DNA from: an uncultured bacterium
GTDB lineage: Bacteria; Bacillota; Clostridia; UBA1381
NCBI GenBank assembly: GCA_905215805.1
Contig: CAJMRL010000001.1
Coordinates: forward strand, 1 to 64,000
Length of the DNA stretch: 64,000 nt
Direction: 5' to 3'
Shown here: positions 40,553-47,885 of the stretch, in pieces
Layout: every line of letters starts with the position of its first letter
Position numbering within the stretch: the stretch's first letter is position 1
The notes under the pieces: generated by a model
Database searches by the model: none
Seen by the model: the letters and a program-made list of their open reading frames with translations, nothing else
Told to the model about the DNA's origin: nothing
Made by a program: the position numbers and the translations under genes

Positions 40553-41281
40553 ATGGATGAAAGATTAAAAAATATATATGACCATTTTGATAGCTTAAAA
40601 ATAGGCTTGGATGATCAGTTTAAATTTAATTGTACGATGTGTGGCAAATGCTGTATAAATCGTGAAGACATTTTATTGAATCCAAAGGATTTATTTAATC
40701 TGGCGAAGGAATTAAATTTGACCCCTCCACAGATGGTCGATGCTTACTGCGAACCCTATATAGGGGGAGACTCAAGGTTTCCGCTTGTCAGACTAAAGCC
40801 GAGAGGCTCTATCAAACGTTGTCCATTATTAAAAGATCGAAAGTGTTCTGTACATAATGCAAAACCAACCGTATGTGCGATGTTTCCAATCGGTCGATGC
40901 GTTGCATCGGAAATCAAACCAAGTAAAAAAAATACTGATGACAAATTTCCGATAGGAGAAATACAATATATTTTCTCTGACCCGCATTGTGGTGATTATT
41001 CAAAAACTTATACTGTACGCGAATGGCTGCAAGAATTCAATTTAGAGCTGGAAGATGAATTCTTTATCAAATGGAACCAGACATTGATTCGATGCCAATC
41101 TGCCATAAAAAAAGCAGAAAAGCGCTTTGCTCCTCAAACAATGGATATGCTTTGGAACGCCGTGTATATCAGTTGTTATCTGGACTATGATATGTCAAAG
41201 GATTTTATGCAGCAGTTTATAGATAACACTGAGAAATTGAATGACATTATGGACATGATAAACCATCGGTATAAAAAATGA
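40553..41281 (+). CDS. YkgJ-family cysteine cluster protein
   Basis: A 242-residue protein with the YkgJ pattern: FNCTMCGKCCINREDILLNP near the N-terminus, then KRCPLLKDRKCSVHNAKPTV, CAMFPIGRC. The eight or so cysteines probably bind a zinc ion or an iron-sulphur cluster. Members are widespread and uncharacterised; some are annotated as zinc/iron-chelating domain proteins. AAGGAGG lies before the ATG. A 157-base gap separates it from the YodL-like gene, so it may have its own promoter; a TATGATATAGT box lies near 40490. The next gene follows after 19 bases. Confidence 0.82.
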   Translation: MDERLKNIYDHFDSLKIGLDDQFKFNCTMCGKCCINREDILLNPKDLFNLAKELNLTPPQMVDAYCEPYIGGDSRFPLVRLKPRGSIKRCPLLKDRKCSVHNAKPTVCAMFPIGRCVASEIKPSKKNTDDKFPIGEIQYIFSDPHCGDYSKTYTVREWLQEFNLELEDEFFIKWNQTLIRCQSAIKKAEKRFAPQTMDMLWNAVYISCYLDYDMSKDFMQQFIDNTEKLNDIMDMINHRYKK

Positions 41282-41300
41282 ACATTCTGGAGGGAAAATC

Positions 41301-41972
41301 ATGTCAGAAGAACGAAATAAAAATCAAATCACACGCAAGGACGCCAGAGGCTGTTTTGTTGAAAGCCTGAACGACGCATTTGTAATTGGGAAAACCCATT
41401 TTGCTTTTGCATCATACGACCTTTCAAAACCTGCCGGGCAGCGTCAGACAAACAATGTCCACATCTATATCAATGTGGACGAATTTCTTGAGTTGTGCCG
41501 TAAGCTGGAATGCGGTGAGCTGAGGTATATAATGCAGACAAAAAGGAAATCGGCTGACAAGACACCACTATACCAGTCTCTTGGAGGAACATCTGCCGAA
41601 AATCTCAAAAAGCAAAAGCGTTCCCGGCCGGACGGAAAAAGCCTGTCACGAACGCTGCAGTTGATCTGCGGAAGCAAGTCCGATTTTCTCCTTGTGGCAG
41701 ACAGCGGCCCGGGTGAAGCGGACATCAAAGGGCTGATCGTTCCCAAATTCGGGAATAAACCGGAAAATCATGTGGCAGTCAGTCTGTCGTTTCAGTCTTT
41801 GAGTGAGTTATTCTTGCTTACAAAAACGCATTATATAGCGTGGCTGTCAGCGTGGTACGGACACTGTCAAACTAAAGTTGCACATCCACAGACAGATAAT
41901 CGTACTACACAAAGAGCATCTCTTGAGGAAAACGTTTCAGAACCGCCTGTGCTTAACACTCCGCTGTTCTGA
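41301..41972 (+). CDS. Unrecognised 223-residue protein of the accessory block
   Basis: A 223-residue protein, basic in the middle (LKKQKRSRPDGKSLSRTLQL), with a first half typical of small DNA- or RNA-binding folds (FAFASYDLSKPAGQRQTNNV, HIYINVDEFLELCRKLECGE) and a strand-rich second half (KGLIVPKFGNKPENHVAVSL). The tail is threonine and glutamate rich and probably disordered. GGAGGG precedes the ATG. Proteins of this shape occur on clostridial conjugative plasmids, but I know no function. A strong terminator follows at 41999-42030. Confidence 0.62.
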   Translation: MSEERNKNQITRKDARGCFVESLNDAFVIGKTHFAFASYDLSKPAGQRQTNNVHIYINVDEFLELCRKLECGELRYIMQTKRKSADKTPLYQSLGGTSAENLKKQKRSRPDGKSLSRTLQLICGSKSDFLLVADSGPGEADIKGLIVPKFGNKPENHVAVSLSFQSLSELFLLTKTHYIAWLSAWYGHCQTKVAHPQTDNRTTQRASLEENVSEPPVLNTPLF

Positions 41973-41998
41973 TTTCAGTAGCCGCACAGTTTACCCAT

Positions 41999-42030
41999 AA
42001 ACGCAGCCATCCCATATGGCTGCGTTTTTT
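41999..42030 (+). terminator. Terminator ending the accessory block
   Basis: GCAGCCAT (42003-42010) and ATGGCTGC (42016-42023), extended by AAAC/GTTT, then TTTTTTC. Confidence 0.85.
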
Positions 42031-42036
42031 CTTACG

Positions 42037-42065
42037 TTGACAAGCTACTTCTACAGTAGTATAAT
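42037..42065 (+). promoter_or_regulatory. Consensus promoter with inverted repeat
   Basis: TTGACA (42037-42042), 17 bases, TATAAT (42060-42065). The spacer holds CTACT-5 bases-AGTAG (42045-42059), a likely operator. It drives the GNAT gene and perhaps the two-component genes after it. Confidence 0.82.
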
Positions 42066-42119
42066 ATAAATATGGATTTATAATGTTTTTAAGGGTAAAT
42101 AAAATATGGAGAAACAATC

Positions 42120-42737
42120 ATGAAAAAAGTTGAATTGACTGATATAAAAAATGTTGCCGCATTTATGGCAGAACAGTTTTTAGAAAAAGAAGAACTGCAG
42201 ACAATGTTTGCCGGCATCGAACCTGTGAAGGCGAAAAAGATTGCTGTTGAATTGATATTTTTTGAATTGATGCACATTATACGGCATGGTGACATTTATG
42301 TGTATGATGAGAATATCAGTGGTGCGATCGTTGGAATTGAATATAAATATACATCGGTATTTCGTCGGCTTTCAATGATACTTCAGGGGAACCGGTTTTT
42401 ACAAAGCATTCCCAAAGATGATCTTGACGTTATAAAGAAAAATTCCGTGACCGTCAGCGAAGCTCACAGCAGAAAATGGTTTAAAAAATATTGCAAAAAT
42501 CCATACTATCTCGTCCAGTTCGGCATTGCGAAAGAAAAAAGGGGAACCGGAATTGCACGCAAAATGCTTGAGCAGATATTTGAACGGGCAAAACAGAGCG
42601 GGAACCGGTATATTGTTGTGGAAACGCTGACAGCTTCTAATGTGCCTATGTATGAGCACTTTGGGTTTGAGCTGAAGGAGGTCTACGAAACGAAAAACGG
42701 GAAGTTGACAGAATACCGAATGCTAAAGAAAATTTAA
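42120..42737 (+). CDS. GNAT family N-acetyltransferase
   Basis: A 205-residue protein. The C-terminal half carries the GNAT core: FGIAKEKRGTGIARKMLEQI is the acetyl-CoA-binding motif A (RGTGIA), and ETLTASNVPMYEHFGFELKE is motif B with the usual NVxMYxxxGF pattern. The N-terminal half is helical and specific to this subgroup. Substrate unknown. It lies between a perfect promoter (42037-42065) and the response regulator gene 30 bases on, so the three may share a transcript. Confidence 0.85.
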   Translation: MKKVELTDIKNVAAFMAEQFLEKEELQTMFAGIEPVKAKKIAVELIFFELMHIIRHGDIYVYDENISGAIVGIEYKYTSVFRRLSMILQGNRFLQSIPKDDLDVIKKNSVTVSEAHSRKWFKKYCKNPYYLVQFGIAKEKRGTGIARKMLEQIFERAKQSGNRYIVVETLTASNVPMYEHFGFELKEVYETKNGKLTEYRMLKKI

Positions 42738-42767
42738 ACTGTCGGAACAGATTTGAAGGTGAATATA

Positions 42768-43463
42768 ATGTGTAAGATTTTATTATTAGAAGATGATGTC
42801 AGTCTGATAGACGGATTGGTCTATTCTTTGGAGCGGAACGGGTTTTCTTTGGATGTGGCGCGCATGGTCAGTGACGCAGAAAATTATTTATTGAAACATG
42901 AATATGATTTGTTGCTGCTCGATGTGACGCTTCCCGACGGAACGGGCTTTGAAGTCTGCGAACAGGTGCGCAAAATAGGAAGTGACGTGCCTATTATCTT
43001 TCTTACGGCGGCAGATGAGGAGATCAATGTGATCCGCGGCTTGGACAGCGGCGGCGACGACTATATCACAAAGCCGTTTAAACTTGGCGAGCTTTGTTCC
43101 CGCATCAAAGCGCTTTTGCGGCGCGCCGGGATGAAAACAAAAAAGGATACATCCGTTCTTCATGCCGGGAATATTACGATCGATCTGTTGTCCAGCCGTG
43201 TATTGTTCAAAAACAAAACGCTTGACCTGACAGCGGCTGAATACCGGCTGCTCTGCCTTTTGATACGCAATGTCAATATGGTCGTCACGCGCAATATGAT
43301 ATTGGACGAGCTTTGGGACGGATCGGGCAATTTTGTGGACGACAATACGCTTTCCGTATATATCCGCCGTCTGCGTGAGAAAGTAGAAACGGATCCGTCA
43401 CATCCCGAACACCTTATGACTGTGCGCGGCTTCGGTTACCGATGGAACGAGGTGGAGAAATGA
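42768..43463 (+). CDS. OmpR/BceR-type response regulator
   Basis: A 231-residue regulator from ATG 42768, after GAAGGTGA. The receiver domain has acidic residues ED(9-10), the phosphorylated aspartate D52 in LLLDVTLPD, and the conserved lysine in YITKPFKLGEL. A winged-helix DNA-binding domain follows (LDLTAAEYRLLCLLIRNVNM, YIRRLREKVE, VRGFGYRW). Together with the kinase encoded by the overlapping next gene it forms a two-component system. Genes for an ABC transporter with a large FtsX-like permease follow, the usual set-up for sensing and expelling cell-wall-active peptides. Confidence 0.93.
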   Translation: MCKILLLEDDVSLIDGLVYSLERNGFSLDVARMVSDAENYLLKHEYDLLLLDVTLPDGTGFEVCEQVRKIGSDVPIIFLTAADEEINVIRGLDSGGDDYITKPFKLGELCSRIKALLRRAGMKTKKDTSVLHAGNITIDLLSSRVLFKNKTLDLTAAEYRLLCLLIRNVNMVVTRNMILDELWDGSGNFVDDNTLSVYIRRLREKVETDPSHPEHLMTVRGFGYRWNEVEK

Positions 43464-44683
43464 GATTTTTATATGAAAAGCAGTCAAGGCGGTTCTGTAT
43501 TGCGGTACTTATTTTAATACTTTTGGCCGGCATCGGCAGCGTTTTGCAATCAAGGATATACGGCTCAAGAATACAAAGCATGATGATCGAGCATGACACG
43601 GCGGTCGTTTCGTCGCTTTTGGAGCAGGGCGTCGAAACAGACGTCATCGCCGCAGCCATCACAAACGACAGCAGCACGGAGCAAGGGACAGAGCTTCTGA
43701 ACAAACTGGGAATTTCCGAAGCAACGGATCCGCGTATTCCGGAGAATATCAATGACATACAAAGCTTTATGGCTACTGCAGGCTTTGTTGAAACAGCAGT
43801 GCTTGCCGTGCTGCTGTTTCTTGCTATTTTCTCTTTTCTTATAAAACGCGACAGGCTTTACAGGTCTGCAATCGGCACAGTAATAAGCTTTACCGACGGT
43901 AATTTTTCATCCCTGCTTCCGCAGCAGGATAACGGCACGGTTTATCAGCTGTTTGCAAGGATCAACGCAATGGCGACGGCACTGAAAGCAAAGCAGGAAA
44001 CTGAAGCCGAAGCGCGGGAATTTTTAAAAGGTACGGTTTCGGATATTTCGCATCAGCTCAAGACTCCGCTTGCCGCGCTCTCCATGTATCAGGAGATCAT
44101 ACAAAACGAGCCTGATAATATAGAGACGGTCAAAACCTTTTCTCAAAAATCGACGGCTGCCCTCGGCAGGATCGAGCATCTTATCAAAACGCTTCTGAAG
44201 CTGACACGTCTTGATGCCGGAGGGATAGAGTTTCACAAGTCGGAATATATGATAGGCGAAGTGGTTTCTCAATCCGTTGAAGAGCTTGGCGACAGGGCGA
44301 AAAATGAAAATAAAGAATTAAAAATATCCGGAAATCAGAAGGATATAATCCGATGCGATATGGAGTGGACGCGTGAGGCTGTCGGGAATATTGTCAAAAA
44401 CGCTTTAGATCATACAAAAGCCGGCGGCATGATACAAATCAGCTGGGATGAGACGCCGCTGATGTTCCGCATCTCTGTATCGGATAACGGGGACGGTATT
44501 GATGAAGAGGACATCCATCACATTTTCAAACGCTTTTACCGCAGCAAAAACTCCTTGGACACGCAGGGGATCGGTCTCGGTCTGCCTTTGGCAAAATCTA
44601 TTGTGGAGGGTCAGGGCGGCAGCATAGCCGTGCAGAGTAAATGCGGAGCAGGAACAACGTTTACAGTGTCATTTCCCAGATAA
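43460..44683 (+). CDS. Sensor histidine kinase
   Basis: A 407-residue kinase from ATG 43460, overlapping the regulator stop by four bases. Two membrane helices (FCIAVLILILLAGIGSVLQS; ETAVLAVLLFLAIFSFLIK) enclose an extracellular part of about 75 residues. A HAMP-like linker, the phosphorylated H198 in SDISHQLKTPLAAL, and the ATP-binding lid (NIVKNALDHTK, DNGDGIDEED, GIGLGLPLAKSIVEGQGG) follow. It phosphorylates the OmpR-type partner. The moderate sensor size suggests direct sensing rather than the transporter-coupled sensing of the shorter BceS kinases. Confidence 0.92.
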   Translation: MRFLYEKQSRRFCIAVLILILLAGIGSVLQSRIYGSRIQSMMIEHDTAVVSSLLEQGVETDVIAAAITNDSSTEQGTELLNKLGISEATDPRIPENINDIQSFMATAGFVETAVLAVLLFLAIFSFLIKRDRLYRSAIGTVISFTDGNFSSLLPQQDNGTVYQLFARINAMATALKAKQETEAEAREFLKGTVSDISHQLKTPLAALSMYQEIIQNEPDNIETVKTFSQKSTAALGRIEHLIKTLLKLTRLDAGGIEFHKSEYMIGEVVSQSVEELGDRAKNENKELKISGNQKDIIRCDMEWTREAVGNIVKNALDHTKAGGMIQISWDETPLMFRISVSDNGDGIDEEDIHHIFKRFYRSKNSLDTQGIGLGLPLAKSIVEGQGGSIAVQSKCGAGTTFTVSFPR

Positions 44684-44684
44684 C

Positions 44685-44725
44685 CTTACAAAATTGTAAG
44701 CTGAAATTCACCTGATTGTAAGCTG
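44685..44725 (+). promoter_or_regulatory. Likely binding site of the response regulator
   Basis: ATTGTAAGCTG occurs twice, 22 bases apart (44693-44703 and 44715-44725), the spacing of two helix turns used by OmpR-type dimers. The first copy also forms CTTACAA-AA-TTGTAAG (44685-44700). A TATCAT -10-like box follows at 44733-44738, just before the ABC genes. Confidence 0.7.
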
Positions 44726-44762
44726 TATCCCGTATCATATGGGTATAAGGAGGTTTTATGCA

Positions 44763-45458
44763 ATGGAAATACTAAAGGTACAGAACTTATCCAAAACCTA
44801 TGGTGCGGGAGAAAATGCGGTGCATGCCCTGCGGGATGTATCCTTTACGGTCGCAAAAGGTGAATTTGCGGCGATCGTCGGGGAATCGGGATCCGGCAAG
44901 AGCACGCTGTTAAACTGCATCGGAGCGCTGGACGATCCCACCTCCGGCAAGGTATATCTCAATGATCAAGACTTATTTTCCATGAAGGAACAGCAGCGGA
45001 CGGTCTTCCGGCGGCGAAATATCGGATTTGTGTTTCAGTCGTTTCAGCTGATACCCGAGCTGAATGTGGAACAGAATATTATTTTTCCGCTGCTTTTGGA
45101 TTATCAGAAACCCGATAAAAAATCGGTAGATGAGATACTCGATATGCTCGGACTTGCTGACAGGCGCAGGCATTTGCCAAGCCAGCTATCGGGCGGGCAG
45201 CAGCAGCGCGTCGCTATCGGCAGGGCGCTTATCACAAAGCCTATGTTGATTTTGGCGGACGAGCCAACTGGAAATCTGGACAGCAAAGCCAGCCGCGATG
45301 TCATGGATCTTTTGACCACCGCCTCAAGACGGTATAGTCAGACAATTCTCATGATCACGCACAATACGGGTTTGACGTCTTCTGTGGACAGGGTGCTCCG
45401 CGTAAGCGACGGCTGCCTGACGGATCTGGGAGGGAAACAGAATGAAAAGCTATCTTAG
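44763..45458 (+). CDS. ABC transporter ATPase (MacB/BceA type)
   Basis: A 231-residue ATPase from ATG 44763; an ATG at 44758 gives only a few codons, and the frame upstream of 44763 crosses the ribosome site AAGGAGG. Walker A GESGSGKST, Q-loop FVFQSFQLIPELNVEQN, signature LSGGQQQRVAIGRAL and Walker B LILADEPTGNLDS are complete. This LolD/MacB/BceA group pairs with FtsX-type permeases. The partner permease follows with a 17-base overlap. Together they probably shed antimicrobial peptides or other envelope-active compounds. Confidence 0.93.
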   Translation: MEILKVQNLSKTYGAGENAVHALRDVSFTVAKGEFAAIVGESGSGKSTLLNCIGALDDPTSGKVYLNDQDLFSMKEQQRTVFRRRNIGFVFQSFQLIPELNVEQNIIFPLLLDYQKPDKKSVDEILDMLGLADRRRHLPSQLSGGQQQRVAIGRALITKPMLILADEPTGNLDSKASRDVMDLLTTASRRYSQTILMITHNTGLTSSVDRVLRVSDGCLTDLGGKQNEKLS

Positions 45459-47805
45459 TCTCATTCCCATCTCCGCCAAGGTACACAGACGGCAAAACAG
45501 AATGACGATCATTTGTATTATCCTTGCCGTGTTTCTTGTTACCGCTATTTTCAGTATGGCGGAAATGGAGCTGCGCAGCCAGCAGATACGCGCGATAATC
45601 AACTATGGAAACTGGCATATCGGAATCAAAAATATCAGTGAAGAAGATGCAGCCTTGATAGCCGAACGGCCGGACGTTGAAGCTTTCTCTCCGTATGAGG
45701 CTTTGAACTATCGCCTGCGGGACAATTACGAGCTTGGCGGTAAACAGATCGCGATCTGTGCCGTGGGTGAAGACTTTGTAACCGATATTTATCCTGACGG
45801 GCTTGCAGAGGGCGCATTTCCCGATTCGGAAAGTGAGGTTATCCTGACATATAACGCAAAGGAAGCATTGGGGACAGCGATCGGTGATACTGTAGACATC
45901 ACGATACCGACAGGCGATATGATTCAATATACGGTGTCCGGTTTTGTAACGGATACGATCATGACCGACCGCGCCGATGCGATCGCCGTGCTCATGCTGC
46001 CCGGACCGTTCAAAGAAATATGCGCAAATGTACAGGACCGCGAGCTTACTGATATCGATATGATGTATTATGTGCAGTTTAAGGACAATGTTAATATCGC
46101 AAAATCGATTCAGGATGTAAAAACACAATTCAATCTGACAAATGACCAAGTTGGTGAGAATACTGCTCTGCTTGGGGCAATGGGCTACAGCGGCAGTTAT
46201 GTGATGCAGGGGCTTTATGTTATAGCCGGTGTGCTGTTTGTTCTCGTGCTTACCGCTGGCATACTGATGATTGCCAGCAGTATGAACAGCAATATTGCAC
46301 AGCGGACCGAATTTTTCGGAATGCTGCGTTGTATCGGCGCGGAGAAAAAGCAGGTCATGCGCTTCGTACGGCTGGAAGCACTCAATTGGTGCAAAACAGC
46401 GATCCCGATCGGCGTAGGGATAGGCGTGGTTCTGACTTGGATGCTGTGCGCGGTGCTGCGGGCTTTGAGCGCAGGATTTTTCTCAACGCTTCCAGTGTTC
46501 GGCGTAAGCATCAGCGGCATCATTATGGGCATTATTGTGGGCTTGCTCACCGTGCTCATAGCGGCGCAGGCTCCGGCAAAAAAAGCTTCAAAGGTATCGC
46601 CGCTTGCAGCCGTGTCCGGAAATACCGGTCAAGTGAAAAATATCCGCCGGGCGGCAAACACAAGGCGGATGAAGATCGAGACGGCGCTCGGTATTCACCA
46701 CGCAAAACAGAATAAAAAGAACCTGTTTTTGATGTCAGGCTCCTTTGCCGTCTGTATTGTGCTGTTCTTGTGCTTTTCCACACTAATAGACTTTATGAAT
46801 CATGCGCTTACGCCGCTTCGCCCATACACTCCTGATGTTTCCATCGTAAGCAAGGATAATACCTGTTCCGTCCCAAAGGATATAGTTACAGAGCTGTACG
46901 GGAGAGAGGGGATCAAGCGGGTATTCGGAAGGATGTTTGCCTACGATATACCGGCCGAGGTCAATGGTGAAGCGAAAAATGTCATGCTGATCTCGTATGA
47001 GGCGTATCAGATGAACTGGGTGGATGAAGAACATTGGGCATCGGATCGGGTCGGCTTTGAAAAAGTAGTGAAGGATACAGACGAAGGCTATGTCATGGTA
47101 TCATATAAAGAGCAGAATAACATAAAAGACGGAGACGTTATATCAACATCGCTTGGCGATCTGACGGTTGCGGCAACCTTATATGTCTGCCCCTTTACCG
47201 GCGATGAGGATACGATCGTGCTGGTCTGCTCTGAGGCACTATTTACAAAGCTTACGGGAGAGACCGATTACACAATCATAGATATACAGCTCAGTTTCGG
47301 CGCTTCGGAGGAAGATGTGGAAGCGGTACGTGCATATGCAGGTCAAGATTATACTTTCTCGGATCGGCGTTTGGATAATCAGGAAGCAGCCGGCGCATAC
47401 TATTCGTTTGTTCTGTTCATCTACGGATTTCTCGCGATTATTGCCATGATTACGGTATTCAATATCATGAACAGCGTTTCCATGAGCGTGTCGGCAAGAA
47501 TGAAACAGTACGGAGCGATGCGCGCGGTCGGCATGGACATGGCACAGATGAAACGAATGATATATGCCGAGACCTTTACTTATGCGATTTCAGGCACACT
47601 CGCAGGCATAGTATTAGGAATACCTCTCCACCGGTTCTCATGGCAAAACCTGATCTATAATCAGTGGAAGGATCCGTGGATATTCCCTGTGCTTGCATTA
47701 ATTATTATTGTTGCATTGGTGATCGTTTCCTGCATATTGGCAGTACGGAACCCATTAAAACGCATTGAAAACATGTCGGTAGTTGATGTGATTTCCGAAC
47801 AGTGA
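45442..47805 (+). CDS. FtsX-type ABC permease, large
   Basis: A 787-residue permease. The first helix (MTIICIILAVFLVTAIFSMA) is followed by a large extracellular domain. Three helices form the first FtsX domain (VIAGVLFVLVLTAGILMIAS onward). After a second long domain come three more (FVLFIYGFLAIIAMITVFNI; TFTYAISGTLAGIVLGIPLH; IIIVALVIVSCILAV). This ten-or-so-helix double-FtsX plan fits peptide-resistance and lipoprotein-handling exporters. It ends at a strong bidirectional terminator. Confidence 0.92.
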   Translation: MKSYLSLIPISAKVHRRQNRMTIICIILAVFLVTAIFSMAEMELRSQQIRAIINYGNWHIGIKNISEEDAALIAERPDVEAFSPYEALNYRLRDNYELGGKQIAICAVGEDFVTDIYPDGLAEGAFPDSESEVILTYNAKEALGTAIGDTVDITIPTGDMIQYTVSGFVTDTIMTDRADAIAVLMLPGPFKEICANVQDRELTDIDMMYYVQFKDNVNIAKSIQDVKTQFNLTNDQVGENTALLGAMGYSGSYVMQGLYVIAGVLFVLVLTAGILMIASSMNSNIAQRTEFFGMLRCIGAEKKQVMRFVRLEALNWCKTAIPIGVGIGVVLTWMLCAVLRALSAGFFSTLPVFGVSISGIIMGIIVGLLTVLIAAQAPAKKASKVSPLAAVSGNTGQVKNIRRAANTRRMKIETALGIHHAKQNKKNLFLMSGSFAVCIVLFLCFSTLIDFMNHALTPLRPYTPDVSIVSKDNTCSVPKDIVTELYGREGIKRVFGRMFAYDIPAEVNGEAKNVMLISYEAYQMNWVDEEHWASDRVGFEKVVKDTDEGYVMVSYKEQNNIKDGDVISTSLGDLTVAATLYVCPFTGDEDTIVLVCSEALFTKLTGETDYTIIDIQLSFGASEEDVEAVRAYAGQDYTFSDRRLDNQEAAGAYYSFVLFIYGFLAIIAMITVFNIMNSVSMSVSARMKQYGAMRAVGMDMAQMKRMIYAETFTYAISGTLAGIVLGIPLHRFSWQNLIYNQWKDPWIFPVLALIIIVALVIVSCILAVRNPLKRIENMSVVDVISEQ

Positions 47806-47819
47806 AAAGTGATATAAAA

Positions 47820-47851
47820 ACAAACGGGACGCCAATAAGCGTCCCGTTTGT
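47820..47851. terminator. Bidirectional terminator between convergent genes
   Basis: CAAACGGGACGC (47821-47832) and GCGTCCCGTTTG (47839-47850) pair exactly around a 6-base loop, flanked by A and T rich bases. It serves the FtsX permease gene and the M13 peptidase gene. Confidence 0.88.
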
Positions 47852-47885
47852 TGCTTATGATTTTGTTGCTTATACTTTAGTTGGC

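Noticed and set aside
45355..46149. 264-codon minus-strand frame
   Set aside because: Antisense to the FtsX permease gene; no family match visible.
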